From: Lachnospiraceae bacterium
GTDB lineage: Bacteria > Bacillota > Clostridia > Lachnospirales > Lachnospiraceae
Assembly (NCBI GenBank): GCA_910574885.1
Contig: CAJTDD010000006.1
Coordinates: 94,987 to 158,986, forward strand
DNA: 64,000 nucleotides
Reading direction: 5' to 3'
Shown here: one piece after another, positions 1 through 8,115 of the stretch
Numbering within the stretch: position 1 is the first letter of the stretch
Layout of the letters: each line of letters begins with the position of its first letter
The notes under the pieces: generated by a model
Seen by the model: only the letters and a program-made list of their open reading frames with translations
The model's database searches: none
What the model was told of the DNA's origin: nothing
Position numbers and translations under genes: made by a program

Positions 1-853
1 GGTCACGGATATAAAACTTATCTTCTTCCCCGAAGTTTTCCAACCGTCTTTTTGAAATCGGGTCAACCGTGAATGTCTTTCCTAAAAGCAGGTCGCCTTT
101 GTATTTCTCATTTTTGATAATTCCGATGACTGTGGACTGTACCCATTTTGAACTGCCGTACTTTGTCTTGTATCCCAAGTTTTCCAGTTCGTTCCCGATG
201 ACCGTGCAGCCTGCGCCCTCAATATACCGATTGAAAATATACCGTACAATTTCAGCTTCCTTTTCATTTACGGATATGCTTTTTGTATCCTTATGGTAGT
301 CATATCCCAGACAGCCTTGAAACCCTACAAGCTCGCCCCTCTGCATCTTCATTTTCAATCCCTTTTTGACATTGGAAGATATATTCTCCACTTCCTGCTG
401 TGCGACGGAGCTGAGTACCACCAACAGCAGCTCGCCGTCCATTGTTAAGGTATTGATATTTTCATCTTCAAAGAAAACGGCAATGCCTTTCTCTTTCAGC
501 ATACGGACATATTTCAGAGTGTCCAGTGTGTTTCTGGCAAATCTTGAAATGGATTTTGTAATCACCATATCAATATCCCCATTCATACAGTCGTTAATCA
601 TTCTCTGGAAATCCTCACGCTTCGCTACCTGCGTGCCTGTTATGGCTTCGTCAGCGTATATGTCCGCCAGTGTCCATTCGTGTTTCTTCTTAATCAAATC
701 CGTGTAATATGTGACCTGTGACTTATAGCTGTTGAGCTGGTCTTCACTGTCCGTGCTGACACGGCAATAGGCGGCTACCCTTAACACTTCGACCTTTCTG
801 CCACGGATACGGTTTTCACTACGGTTTGCTTTGATTACCTGCACATCGCTCAT
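1..853 (-). CDS. Large serine recombinase (ICE integrase), 3' part outside the window
   Basis: The minus strand is open from an ATG at 853 to the window edge, giving at least 284 residues. It starts after a good GGAGG site. The N-terminus carries the resolvase-type catalytic motif AYCRVSTD, whose Ser is the expected nucleophile, then the conserved segment ITKSISRFARN. A recombinase domain follows from about residue 165. Large serine recombinases integrate and excise elements through short attachment sites. Its place at the edge of the transfer module, next to mazF and a SHOCT-like gene, fits the integrase of this ICE. The C-terminal zinc-ribbon and coiled-coil part cannot be seen. The family call is firm; the exact subfamily (TndX-like) is inferred. 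Confidence 0.93.
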   Translation of the reverse strand, partial: MSDVQVIKANRSENRIRGRKVEVLRVAAYCRVSTDSEDQLNSYKSQVTYYTDLIKKKHEWTLADIYADEAITGTQVAKREDFQRMINDCMNGDIDMVITKSISRFARNTLDTLKYVRMLKEKGIAVFFEDENINTLTMDGELLLVVLSSVAQQEVENISSNVKKGLKMKMQRGELVGFQGCLGYDYHKDTKSISVNEKEAEIVRYIFNRYIEGAGCTVIGNELENLGYKTKYGSSKWVQSTVIGIIKNEKYKGDLLLGKTFTVDPISKRRLENFGEEDKFYIRD

Positions 854-886
854 ATGATTTACCTCCAAAATATTTATTGATGAATG

Positions 887-1045
887 TCAAGCCGCAAGGT
901 TCGTAACGACATTGTAATCTCTCATAAGCCGCTTCTTTATGGCTTCGTATTCATCTACCGTAATTAAACTTCTTTTTTTCAGCTTCTGCAAACATGCGAA
1001 TTGGATGCTGTAATGTACAAAATCCTGCTCCCTATTCTGCTCCAT
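887..1045 (-). CDS. Small SHOCT-like protein, 52 aa
   Basis: This short frame starts at ATG 1045, inside the 3' end of the mazF-like gene (stop at 1032), and ends 34 bp before the recombinase start, so the three genes look translationally coupled. The product has an amphipathic helix followed by [19 protein letters not shown], the pattern of a SHOCT (short C-terminal) domain. Such proteins often sit next to serine recombinases in Clostridia ICEs and may assist or regulate recombination, though that role is not established. No enzymatic motif is present. It is easily missed because of its size. Confidence 0.7.
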   Translation of the reverse strand: MEQNREQDFVHYSIQFACLQKLKKRSLITVDEYEAIKKRLMRDYNVVTNLAA

Positions 1046-1415
1046 CGCCACACCCCGCTTTCTGCTGCTTCATGGATAAGCTAATGGCAAGAGCCTTGTC
1101 AACCCTTGCCATTATGTCCGTGGGCATTGTCCCCATATGCTGTTTTAACCGCTGTTTGTCAATCGTCCTTATCTGCTCAAGCAGGATAATGGAGTCCTTA
1201 TCAAGCCCTTTGTAATCTTTCACGGCGGTATGTGTCGGCAGTTTCGCTTTTGTCTGCACTCGGCTCGTAATGGCTGCGATAATGACCGTCGGGCTGTGCC
1301 TGTTTCCTATATTATTGGAAATGATAAGTACGGGTCGTGTGCCGCCCTGTTCTGAGCCGATAACGGGATTAAGCTCTGCGTAGTAGATGTCGCCACGCCT
1401 GATTGTTCTTTCCAT
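1032..1415 (-). CDS. mazF: MazF/PemK-family endoribonuclease toxin
   Basis: The product is 127 residues from ATG 1415 (GGAGG about 11 nt upstream); an in-frame ATG at 1433 overlaps that ribosome site and is less likely. The N-terminus reads [20 protein letters not shown] and is followed by [10 protein letters not shown], the signature of the MazF/PemK fold, with the catalytic Arg and Thr region (AAITSR) in place. MazF toxins cut mRNA at short sequences. No partner resembling MazE is visible upstream, where 580 bp lack a convincing gene. It may act as an ICE-stabilising toxin whose antitoxin is unrecognised, or as a regulator. It is co-oriented and overlapping with the SHOCT-like gene. Confidence 0.88.
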   Translation of the reverse strand: MERTIRRGDIYYAELNPVIGSEQGGTRPVLIISNNIGNRHSPTVIIAAITSRVQTKAKLPTHTAVKDYKGLDKDSIILLEQIRTIDKQRLKQHMGTMPTDIMARVDKALAISLSMKQQKAGCGDGAE

Positions 1416-1441
1416 ATTCTTTATAACCTCCATCTGGATTT

Positions 1442-1460
1442 AGGCAGGAATATCCTGCCT
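1442..1460. promoter_or_regulatory. Perfect palindrome upstream of mazF
   Basis: AGGCAGGAATATCCTGCCT is an uninterrupted inverted repeat (8-bp arms, 3-nt centre) 27 bp upstream of the mazF start. It has no following T-run, so it does not look like a terminator. By position it could be an operator or a 5' leader hairpin for mazF and the recombinase. Confidence 0.5.
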
Positions 1461-1995
1461 ATGTAACAGACAGACGCAAGGAAGCATTTAAGGTCGGAAA
1501 AGCATAAAACAAGCCCTGTTCCATTGACCGCCCTGCATCTGGCTTTATGATAAAAGGCATTTTCTATTTGTCCCCGACACCCCGAAAATGCTGATGCGTG
1601 ATAACGCAAGGGAAGTCACCAAACGGTCAGCAGCGAACTGACGCCACGGGAATTGCACCCCAACTGTCGGTCTGACAGAGCCGCCCCCATTGCCTGCGGC
1701 GGACTGGTTACCGCTCGGACTGTGGCTGGACGGGAGTATCATTGTCCTCTTTGTGGGTTTTGGCGAAATCGGGAGCTGCCCGATATTTCCAGTCGGTATT
1801 TTCCGCTTGCCGTCTTTCGGCGGGTCATGGCGTACCGCTGCACACGCTTACGCTTATTACAGCCACAAAGAGAATGTATTTGGTGAATGGGTATTCGGTT
1901 GTCAAAGAGCCGTCCCGTTTCGATATAAAAGAAAACTGGGCAAGAGGTTTTTGCCCTCTCACCCAGTAGCCGATGGGAGAGTGCGATTTTGGACA
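1461..1995. other. Gene-poor stretch between mazF and the sigma-like gene
   Basis: About 535 bp with no frame on either strand that has both a ribosome site and protein-like composition. A minus frame of 85 codons at 1739-1996 lacks a ribosome site and resembles nothing I recognise. A small hairpin (CTGTC, loop, GACAG) lies near 1662-1676. This stretch could hold the promoter of the mazF-recombinase unit or an unrecognised antitoxin. Confidence 0.4.
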
Positions 1996-2424
1996 CTATC
2001 CCAAAAGTTTTTTAATTTTTTTCTTAAACCTGTTCAAACGCTTGTAAATGACTTCCTTGTTTAAACTTAATTCCACTGAAATTTCAGTGACTGAAAAGCC
2101 CTGCGTCCTCATCAGCAACGCTTGGAGCGTGAGCTTATCCAACTGATGCAGCTCTTGGTACAGCACTGCATTTTCAATGCTGTCCAAAAATTCCTCAATC
2201 GTTTTTACTTCGGGCTGTGCCGTGTCCTCTGCCACTTCCTCAAGATATGTACCCGCATCCTGCAATTTCTCATAGTACCGTCTGTCGGAATTGAATATCG
2301 CCCAATCATGGACACGGAGCTTTTCAATATCGCCCTCGCTGACACCCAAGCTCCTAAGCTGCTTTTCCTCGGCTTCTTTCCATATCCGCCATTTTCTTTC
2401 TTCTCTGGCTTTGTTGTACGCCAT
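1996..2424 (-). CDS. Sigma-70-like / HTH regulator of the ICE
   Basis: The product is 142 residues, with a GGAGG site properly spaced from ATG 2424. The C-terminal third contains LDKLTLQALLMRTQGFSVTEISVELSLNKEVIYKRLNRFKKKIKKLL, which reads as a region-4-like helix-turn-helix (a helix, the turn at GFS, and a recognition helix ending in a basic run). The N-terminal half is charged and helical with no region-2 core. Proteins of this kind occur in Tn916/Tn1549-type elements next to the recombinase genes and are thought to control transfer or excision transcription. It is not a full housekeeping sigma factor. Confidence 0.75.
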   Translation of the reverse strand: MAYNKAREERKWRIWKEAEEKQLRSLGVSEGDIEKLRVHDWAIFNSDRRYYEKLQDAGTYLEEVAEDTAQPEVKTIEEFLDSIENAVLYQELHQLDKLTLQALLMRTQGFSVTEISVELSLNKEVIYKRLNRFKKKIKKLLG

Positions 2425-2531
2425 AATCCGTTACCTCCAATCTGAATTTTTTTGTATAATCCAGATTGAAAGGCGGAGAGCGGCATCCCACACCCAGAAA
2501 AGCCTTGCGGCGTGATATTACAAAAAACGAC

Positions 2532-2570
2532 AAAAGAAAAACCGTAAGGGCTGTCACACCTTTACGGTTT
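2532..2570 (-). terminator. Intrinsic terminator between vanT and the sigma-like gene
   Basis: On the minus strand AACCGTAA pairs with TTACGGTT across a loop, and the stem is followed by TTTTTCTTTT. It would stop read-through from the van operon into the sigma-like gene. Confidence 0.75.
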
Positions 2571-2713
2571 ATAGATATTTTAGTTCTTATATGTAGAAAT
2601 TTGACTTCTACTTCTTGGGTAGAAATCCCCCTTGCACTGACAAGGATTTTTTTAACAGGCTGTCCACCCATCCCCGATATGATATATGTAAATGGAACTT
2701 GCTATTTGCAGGC

Positions 2714-2749
2714 AATAAAAATCCCTCCAAACTTGAAACAGATTTGGAG
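2714..2749 (-). terminator. Probable terminator of the van operon
   Basis: On the minus strand CTCCAAA and TTTGGAG flank an 11-nt loop and are followed by GGATTTTTAT, about 130 bp beyond the vanT stop. With the hairpin at 2532-2570 it forms a double stop after the resistance genes. Confidence 0.65.
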
Positions 2750-2858
2750 AGAAAAACTATTTTTGCATGAAAATACAACCCGCCAAAACGCTGTTTTTTT
2801 TATTTGACGAGTTATAAATCCAATCAAAATTCTTATTCTAAACTTCCCGCTATACCTA

Positions 2859-2871
2859 TAAGAAAATGCTA
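2859..2871. promoter_or_regulatory. VanR-box-like motif, copy 1, downstream of vanT
   Basis: TAAGAAAATGCTA lies 11 bp beyond the vanT stop codon. The same core is found upstream of vanG (6929) and, with two differences, upstream of vanR (8856). Its location after the last gene is unexpected for an operator. Confidence 0.4.
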
Positions 2872-2881
2872 TCTTCCGCTA

Positions 2882-4006
2882 TTATTTTTTTATTGATACT
2901 CTGCCTAAACGACTTCCTAATTGGCTTAAAATCTCATTTGATATAGTATTTATACTATCTGCAAGGTCAGCAGCCATGATTTCACTGTTTCCGCTTTTCC
3001 CAATAAATATGGTTTCATCCCCGCAAGACACGCCCTTAATATCTGTCACATCTACCATTAACTGGTCCATACAAACACGACCGACAATAGCTGCTTTCTG
3101 CCCGTTTATCAAAACAAATCCCTTATTTGACAATTCACGGGGAATCCCATCTGCATATCCGACTGAAACAGTAGCAATCTGCATTTCTTTTCCAGCCTTA
3201 TAAGTCAGACCATAACCGAGTGCTTCGCCTTTATGTAACTGCTTTACACACGCAATTCTGGCTTTTAATGATAAAACTGGTTTCAATTTTGTATTAGAAA
3301 TAATTCTATCTTTCGGAGAGCTTAATACACCATAAAGTGCAATTCCTAATCGTGCATAGTCAAACTTTAAAGCGGGGTAATTCAGTACGCCATAACTTCC
3401 TTGTATGTGCGTTTTAAAATGATGTATTCCCTTTCTATGCAGAAAGTTTATTACCATATTAAATTCCTCAATTTGTTTTAGAGTAATATCCCGTTCCGCA
3501 TCACTAGCCCCATCGGACATACACAAGTGAGAATATACACCTGTTATCTTCAGATTATCAAACTCCCACATTTTATAAACTTCCTTTATGTTTTCGCTTC
3601 TTTCCCCTAAACGATGCATACCCGTATCTATTCCAATATGGACAAAGATGACTTGTCCAAAGTCATTTAACAATTTTGCGTAGGGGTAATCAACTACCGT
3701 TTGTGTAAGATTGTACTTCACCAAATCAGAAAACTGATTTGGCGAGGTATATCCCAAAATCAAAATCTGCCCTAAAATCCCTGCTTTTCTAAGCTCAACC
3801 GCTTCATTTACTGATGCCACACAAAAATCTTTAATTTCCAAATCCTGCAATGCTTTTGCAATGAGGACAGCACCATGTCCATAGGCATTTGCTTTAACGG
3901 CGGGCATAATCGCACACTTAGGAGAAAGTATTTTTCTGAATTGCCTTATATTGTAAGCCAGATTGTCTATATCCAGTTCAATCCACGCCCTACCTTTTTG
4001 ATACAT
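2882..4006 (-). CDS. vanT: VanT racemase half: PLP-dependent serine/alanine racemase
   Basis: The 374-residue product begins at ATG 4006, which has an excellent AGGGGAGG site five bases away; a TTG six codons upstream is less likely. It has the alanine-racemase fold: WIELDIDNLAYN at the start, the PLP-lysine motif AVKANAYGHGA near residue 36, and GRVCMDQLMVDVT near residue 304. In VanC/E/G resistance VanT makes D-Ser from L-Ser for the ligase. VanT is normally one polypeptide with a membrane domain fused in front. Here the two parts are separate overlapping genes, in different frames, and their lengths add up to 712, close to the size I recall for fused VanTG. It is the last gene of the van operon. 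Confidence 0.9.
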   Translation of the reverse strand: MYQKGRAWIELDIDNLAYNIRQFRKILSPKCAIMPAVKANAYGHGAVLIAKALQDLEIKDFCVASVNEAVELRKAGILGQILILGYTSPNQFSDLVKYNLTQTVVDYPYAKLLNDFGQVIFVHIGIDTGMHRLGERSENIKEVYKMWEFDNLKITGVYSHLCMSDGASDAERDITLKQIEEFNMVINFLHRKGIHHFKTHIQGSYGVLNYPALKFDYARLGIALYGVLSSPKDRIISNTKLKPVLSLKARIACVKQLHKGEALGYGLTYKAGKEMQIATVSVGYADGIPRELSNKGFVLINGQKAAIVGRVCMDQLMVDVTDIKGVSCGDETIFIGKSGNSEIMAADLADSINTISNEILSQLGSRLGRVSIKK

Positions 4007-5006
4007 TTCTACCTCCCCTTTCAAAAAATATTTGAATCATAAACATGGCTGCCAATGACAATAGACAGACCGAAATATATTGGAAAAAGGAATTGTCCAC
4101 AAGTATCTTTGTAAGTCCTGTCACTTTAGCGATTAACCGTTGGGCAACAATTACCGCAGGATGAATAATATACAGCATCATTGAACCATTCCGTATCCAA
4201 GCGGGGGCTTTCCCAGAAACTTTAAGCAGTAATTGAAACAAAAAATACATCACTGGCAGCAAAAAGAAATACATACTATTATGCTTTTGGATATGGAAAG
4301 AATAAGTAATCCATCCCTCTAAAAGCATAAGTAACGATGCTAATGCAAGTCCCCATTTACATACCTGTTCCCCACAATGAAATTCGGGAACAGCCAGCAG
4401 CACACCGAGCAGGATATAAATTGGCGCAAAGAAAATACCGTTTCTTGTATAACTGCTGACATAGAAAATGCCAGTATATAACGTGCGTAGTAAAGGCACG
4501 TTTTCTATAAGACCATAATAAGAATCACCAAATACTCCTATCACATAAGCAATGAGCGAAAAGTAAACTGCTGCCTGAACTGATTTTTTTGTCAGACACG
4601 CAAGAAGTACACACCCAATAATTGCGGCGGGAAAATACCACAAATGATAGAACGTGCCGTCAAAAAGAAGCTGCTTTATAAACTCCAAGATAGATTTTGG
4701 CATATTCCCAGAATATATTGAAATAGGTATATAAACAGCGGTCACAATGAGGTACAGCCTTATATTTTTAACAAGGTATTTACGGAGAGGATATTTCTTT
4801 TTAAAATTGCTAAGCACATAGGGAGCTAATACAAAATATCCTGTCGTCATAAAGAAAAATGGAACAGCAATTCTCCCAATACAATAGGTAATTAAATAAT
4901 CAATTCCCTCACTCCAGACTGACAATGGCGATATATGAATTGCAATTACCATGAAAGCAGCCACTAAGCGGAAATAATCTATTCCTGCAAATGTTTTATG
5001 ACGCAT
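3990..5006 (-). CDS. vanT: VanT membrane half: acyltransferase-3-like integral membrane domain
   Basis: The 338-residue product has about ten hydrophobic segments and begins MRHKTFAGIDYFRLVAAFMVIAIHISP, the signature start of acyltransferase-3 family membrane domains. In fused VanT proteins this domain precedes the racemase and is linked to serine supply at the membrane. The frame ends 17 bp inside the racemase gene, which lies in the +1 frame. A single extra base in the run ATTTTTTGAAAGGGG (about 4011-4026) would explain the split, but the racemase has its own ribosome site, so both halves can be made. The start overlaps the end of vanXY. Confidence 0.88.
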   Translation of the reverse strand: MRHKTFAGIDYFRLVAAFMVIAIHISPLSVWSEGIDYLITYCIGRIAVPFFFMTTGYFVLAPYVLSNFKKKYPLRKYLVKNIRLYLIVTAVYIPISIYSGNMPKSILEFIKQLLFDGTFYHLWYFPAAIIGCVLLACLTKKSVQAAVYFSLIAYVIGVFGDSYYGLIENVPLLRTLYTGIFYVSSYTRNGIFFAPIYILLGVLLAVPEFHCGEQVCKWGLALASLLMLLEGWITYSFHIQKHNSMYFFLLPVMYFLFQLLLKVSGKAPAWIRNGSMMLYIIHPAVIVAQRLIAKVTGLTKILVDNSFFQYISVCLLSLAAMFMIQIFFERGGRNVSKR

Positions 5007-5769
5007 AATATTCCCTCCATCTACTTAAAATAGCCCCTCCCTCGTTTGTACCCGAAATCATATACGGCGACATCTCCGATACATCAAGTTTTATAGAGTG
5101 ACCGCCATCTAAAAAAACATACGAAATTTCGATTTTGTCCGCTTTAGAACTGTTATAAATATAAGGATGCCTTAAATCGGTAGTTTCCTTTAAAAAGCAA
5201 ATGTATTCTTCTAAAGCCATATCCTTTTCTGCCATAATGACAGAATGGGGATAACCCACATAGCGAAAATGCCACGGTTCTGCTCCAATACCCGTTATCT
5301 GTTCTTTCCCAGACACATACCTTTCAACAAAACCAAATCGGGGAGCGGTCGCTCTGAACTCCCCACAAATCCCCGTATATGGAAAATGCGGGCAGATATA
5401 GTCAATCTGTTCCTTGTTCTCTGCAAGGTCTATGGCAAGTCCTGTCTGATGCTCGCTATGTCTGGGTACTGCCACATATTTTTTTGTGAAATCAAGACCG
5501 CTTTTGGCTAACGTATCATTCCATATTTTTTCCTGTTCTTCCTGTGTGCGGAAACCGCTTACAGCTACAATTTCATTTTTGCAATGAATTTTTGCTAATA
5601 TTAGCTGTAATAAATTAGCCGCCTGCTCATTCATCTGTATTTCTGGTTGTTCCTTAATTGCTGGCTGCATATCTTTCATACACGGGAACTTCATAAGCGG
5701 ATAATCTGGCGTTACAAGTATTAAGTTCCCATGATAAGTGTTGTCTTTTGTTAATTCAATCTGTGTCAC
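4996..5769 (-). CDS. vanXY: VanXY: D,D-dipeptidase/D,D-carboxypeptidase
   Basis: The 257-residue protein belongs to the VanY/M15 zinc peptidases. The zinc site is visible as SEHQTGLAIDL (His and Asp ligands) and EPWHFRYVG (Glu base and His ligand). In VanC/E/G-type resistance this bifunctional cytoplasmic enzyme removes D-Ala-D-Ala and the terminal D-Ala of pentapeptide precursors, so that only D-Ala-D-Ser ends remain. No signal peptide is present, as expected for VanXY rather than VanY. It overlaps the ligase gene by a few bases upstream and vanT downstream, which indicates one operon. Confidence 0.93.
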   Translation of the reverse strand: MTQIELTKDNTYHGNLILVTPDYPLMKFPCMKDMQPAIKEQPEIQMNEQAANLLQLILAKIHCKNEIVAVSGFRTQEEQEKIWNDTLAKSGLDFTKKYVAVPRHSEHQTGLAIDLAENKEQIDYICPHFPYTGICGEFRATAPRFGFVERYVSGKEQITGIGAEPWHFRYVGYPHSVIMAEKDMALEEYICFLKETTDLRHPYIYNSSKADKIEISYVFLDGGHSIKLDVSEMSPYMISGTNEGGAILSRWREYYAS

Positions 5770-6827
5770 TTCGATACCCCCATTTCAATCAAGCGTCCGA
5801 TTACTTCATCAAATGGCAGACCTGCTTCTTTTAACATATTGGGATAACGGCTATGCTCCGTAAAGCCGGGAATTGTGTTTACTTCATTAAAATAAATTTC
5901 CCCTGCGGGAGTCAAAAACATATCCACCCTTGCAAAACAGCAGCAACTTAATGCTTTGTAAATTTCAAGAGCTGTTTCTTTAATTTCTTTTGCCTTTTGT
6001 GGAGAAATACGTGCAGGTACATGAATACTGGAAGTTTTCAATGTATATTTCTCTGTGTAATCAAAAAATCCATCCGACAATTCAATTTCATCAACTTCAC
6101 CCACAATCAAATCGGAATCCTTGTTCCCCAAAACTGCACATCCAACCTCAAAACCATCAACCATTTCTTCCAGAATAACGGTAGAATCATGCTCAAAGGC
6201 ACTCTCGATTGCTAAAAGCAAATCCTGTTCATGTAAGACTTTTGAAATCCCAAACGATGAACCAGACCGTACAGGCTTTACGAATAAAGGATAACCAAGC
6301 TCTAGGGCTTTTTTCTGAACCATTTCCTCTGAATAATTTGTCTTAATAGTAAAAGACCGTGCAGCTTTTATTCCGTTCATTTCTACGATACGGTGAGCCA
6401 GTTCTTTATCCATACATAAAGCGGAAGATAATAAACCACATCCGATAACAGGAATCCCCATCAAATCCAGAACCCCTTGAATTGTTCCATCTTCTCCGTT
6501 CTTTCCATGTAAAACTGGCAATGCAGCATCGAATGAAATTATCTCTAAATGATGATTGTCCAAATAACACAACCCGTGAACTGTTCTGTCAAAAGACGGA
6601 AATACTGGCGTACAGTTTTCTTCTGACTGCCAATTATCCTCCTTTATCTTTTCCAGTTCCCCTTGATACCAGTACCATTTGCCAGAGTGAGGGGCAATGC
6701 CTATTAAGATTGGTACATATTTCTTTGTGTCAATACACTTAATTACCGCATATGCCGACTGTAACGAAACTGCATATTCCGTGGAGCAGCCGCCAAAAAA
6801 AACAGCAACTTTCTTTTGTTGATTCAT
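5766..6827 (-). CDS. vanG: VanG-type D-alanine--D-serine ligase
   Basis: The product is 353 residues from ATG 6827 (AGGAGG eight bases upstream); an earlier in-frame ATG at 6857 has no such site. It is an ATP-grasp ligase starting KKVAVFFGGCSTEY, with LHGKNGEDGTIQG, LSSALCMDKELAH, FVKPVRSGSSFGI and the C-terminal FNEVNTIPGFTEHSRYP. The EKYTLK segment in the specificity loop is typical of the D-Ser ligases (VanC/E/G), not of the VanA/B D-Lac ligases. Overall similarity is clearly to VanG. The enzyme builds D-Ala-D-Ser for modified peptidoglycan precursors with low vancomycin affinity. A strong hairpin sits just upstream of its ribosome site. Confidence 0.95.
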   Translation of the reverse strand: MNQQKKVAVFFGGCSTEYAVSLQSAYAVIKCIDTKKYVPILIGIAPHSGKWYWYQGELEKIKEDNWQSEENCTPVFPSFDRTVHGLCYLDNHHLEIISFDAALPVLHGKNGEDGTIQGVLDLMGIPVIGCGLLSSALCMDKELAHRIVEMNGIKAARSFTIKTNYSEEMVQKKALELGYPLFVKPVRSGSSFGISKVLHEQDLLLAIESAFEHDSTVILEEMVDGFEVGCAVLGNKDSDLIVGEVDEIELSDGFFDYTEKYTLKTSSIHVPARISPQKAKEIKETALEIYKALSCCCFARVDMFLTPAGEIYFNEVNTIPGFTEHSRYPNMLKEAGLPFDEVIGRLIEMGVSK

Positions 6828-6857
6828 TATGAAGTCCTCCTTTTTCATACAAAGCAA

Positions 6858-6898
6858 ATAGCTTCTATTCAGTATTCATTCTACTGAACAGAAGCTAT
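6858..6898 (-). promoter_or_regulatory. 17-bp inverted repeat upstream of vanG
   Basis: ATAGCTTCTATTCAGTA and TACTGAACAGAAGCTAT (plus strand) face each other across 7 bases, so the vanG leader RNA can fold into a 17-bp hairpin with one G-U pair. Only a weak T-rich stretch follows. It may be an attenuator, an mRNA-stability structure or a binding site. Confidence 0.6.
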
Positions 6899-6928
6899 CC
6901 ATACTTTAATATTCAATTTTCTAATTCC

Positions 6929-6944
6929 TAAGAAAATGCTAAGA
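6929..6944. promoter_or_regulatory. VanR-box-like motif, copy 2, upstream of vanG
   Basis: TAAGAAAATGCTAAGA lies in the vanS-vanG gap and matches the motif at 8856-8871 upstream of vanR at 14 of 16 bases. Two inducible promoters, one before vanR and one before the ligase, are known in the vanG operon, so a common VanR target is a reasonable inference. Confidence 0.5.
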
Positions 6945-6960
6945 GAGCCTATATATTTTA

Positions 6961-8115
6961 CTAATGTGTTATAGGTAAAGAGATACGGAAAGTTGTTGAT
7001 TCGTTTTCACTTTCGGCAGTAATTTTACCTCCATGCAGTGTTATGATTTCTTTTGCAATCGCCAGCCCCAATCCTGCACCTCCCGTATTCGTCGAACGTG
7101 CTTCATCCATACGGAAAAACTTCTCAAAAATAGAATTTAACTTACCTTCTGGAATTGTCTTTCCTTTATTGCAAAAATAAATCCAAACATCCGTATCTGT
7201 GCTTTCAGCCCATATTTTAATTATCGTATCTGGGTAACTGTAATAAATCGCATTTTTTAAAATGTTATTGAAAACTCTGGCTAACTTCATAGAATCCCCA
7301 TAAACCGTTACTTCTTCATCAACACATACCTCTGTTTGATTACCATGAGCATTTAACAGCGGGTAAAATTCATCTGTCATTTGAACCAACATATGACAGA
7401 GGTTTATAGATTCTTTTTCCAAATCAATTTGTTGCAGATTATATCTTGTTATATCAAAAAATTCGTTGATAAGCTTTTCTAAACGAAGTGCTTTGCTTAA
7501 TGCAATATTTACATATTTTGTTTTTTGTTCTATCGGCATATCCTGTGCTTCATCCAATAATGCTAAATATCCGATAACAGAGGTAAGCGGTGTCTTTAAA
7601 TCATGTGCAAGGTAAGCAATCAAATCATTTTTTCTGCTTGCTTCTTCCTTTAACATTTGTTCATGCCGCTGCATCGTGGATTTTATTTCGGACATCTGGG
7701 CTGAAATTTCGGCATACTCTTTTGGAAAAATATCTATATTTCCTTTTTCTTCTATCATAAAGTCATGCAGCATCACCGAAGTCGCAGTGATGGATTTTCT
7801 CACTTCTGCCTTTGCATGTAAATTTGCAACCGCAAAAGTAATTGCAATGCAGATAAGTACGATTATAATCAGAACTGTCAAGATAAATACTTTCAGCTCC
7901 GACCACAAAGGCTCTGTAACAAGAATATCTTTTCCCACATCAGCAGAATAAACCTCATGCGTATTCATGTACTTAGCCGTGAACCAATCCACAAAAAAGC
8001 CGTTCCAAACCTTATCTACCAGATAATACAATCCAAAACAAGCAGCAATGCCGAGGATACAAGTGCCAATTAGTGTAGTTGTCTTTGAAATCTTAATTTT
8101 CAATTTTGTATCCAC
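6961..8115 (-). CDS. vanS: VanS: vancomycin-responsive sensor histidine kinase
   Basis: The 384-residue protein has two membrane segments (about residues 15-37 and 74-98) around a short extracytoplasmic loop of some 35 residues. Next come the phosphoacceptor motif AYLAHDLKTPLTSVIGYL (His near 171), an N box (FNNILKNAIYYS) and G boxes (GGAGLGLAIAKEI). The domain order and short sensor loop fit VanS. It would phosphorylate VanR when vancomycin is present. The start overlaps vanR by 23 bp, so the two are translationally coupled. Synteny with vanG makes the VanS call secure, though the inducer cannot be read from sequence. Confidence 0.92.
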   Translation of the reverse strand: MDTKLKIKISKTTTLIGTCILGIAACFGLYYLVDKVWNGFFVDWFTAKYMNTHEVYSADVGKDILVTEPLWSELKVFILTVLIIIVLICIAITFAVANLHAKAEVRKSITATSVMLHDFMIEEKGNIDIFPKEYAEISAQMSEIKSTMQRHEQMLKEEASRKNDLIAYLAHDLKTPLTSVIGYLALLDEAQDMPIEQKTKYVNIALSKALRLEKLINEFFDITRYNLQQIDLEKESINLCHMLVQMTDEFYPLLNAHGNQTEVCVDEEVTVYGDSMKLARVFNNILKNAIYYSYPDTIIKIWAESTDTDVWIYFCNKGKTIPEGKLNSIFEKFFRMDEARSTNTGGAGLGLAIAKEIITLHGGKITAESENESTTFRISLPITH

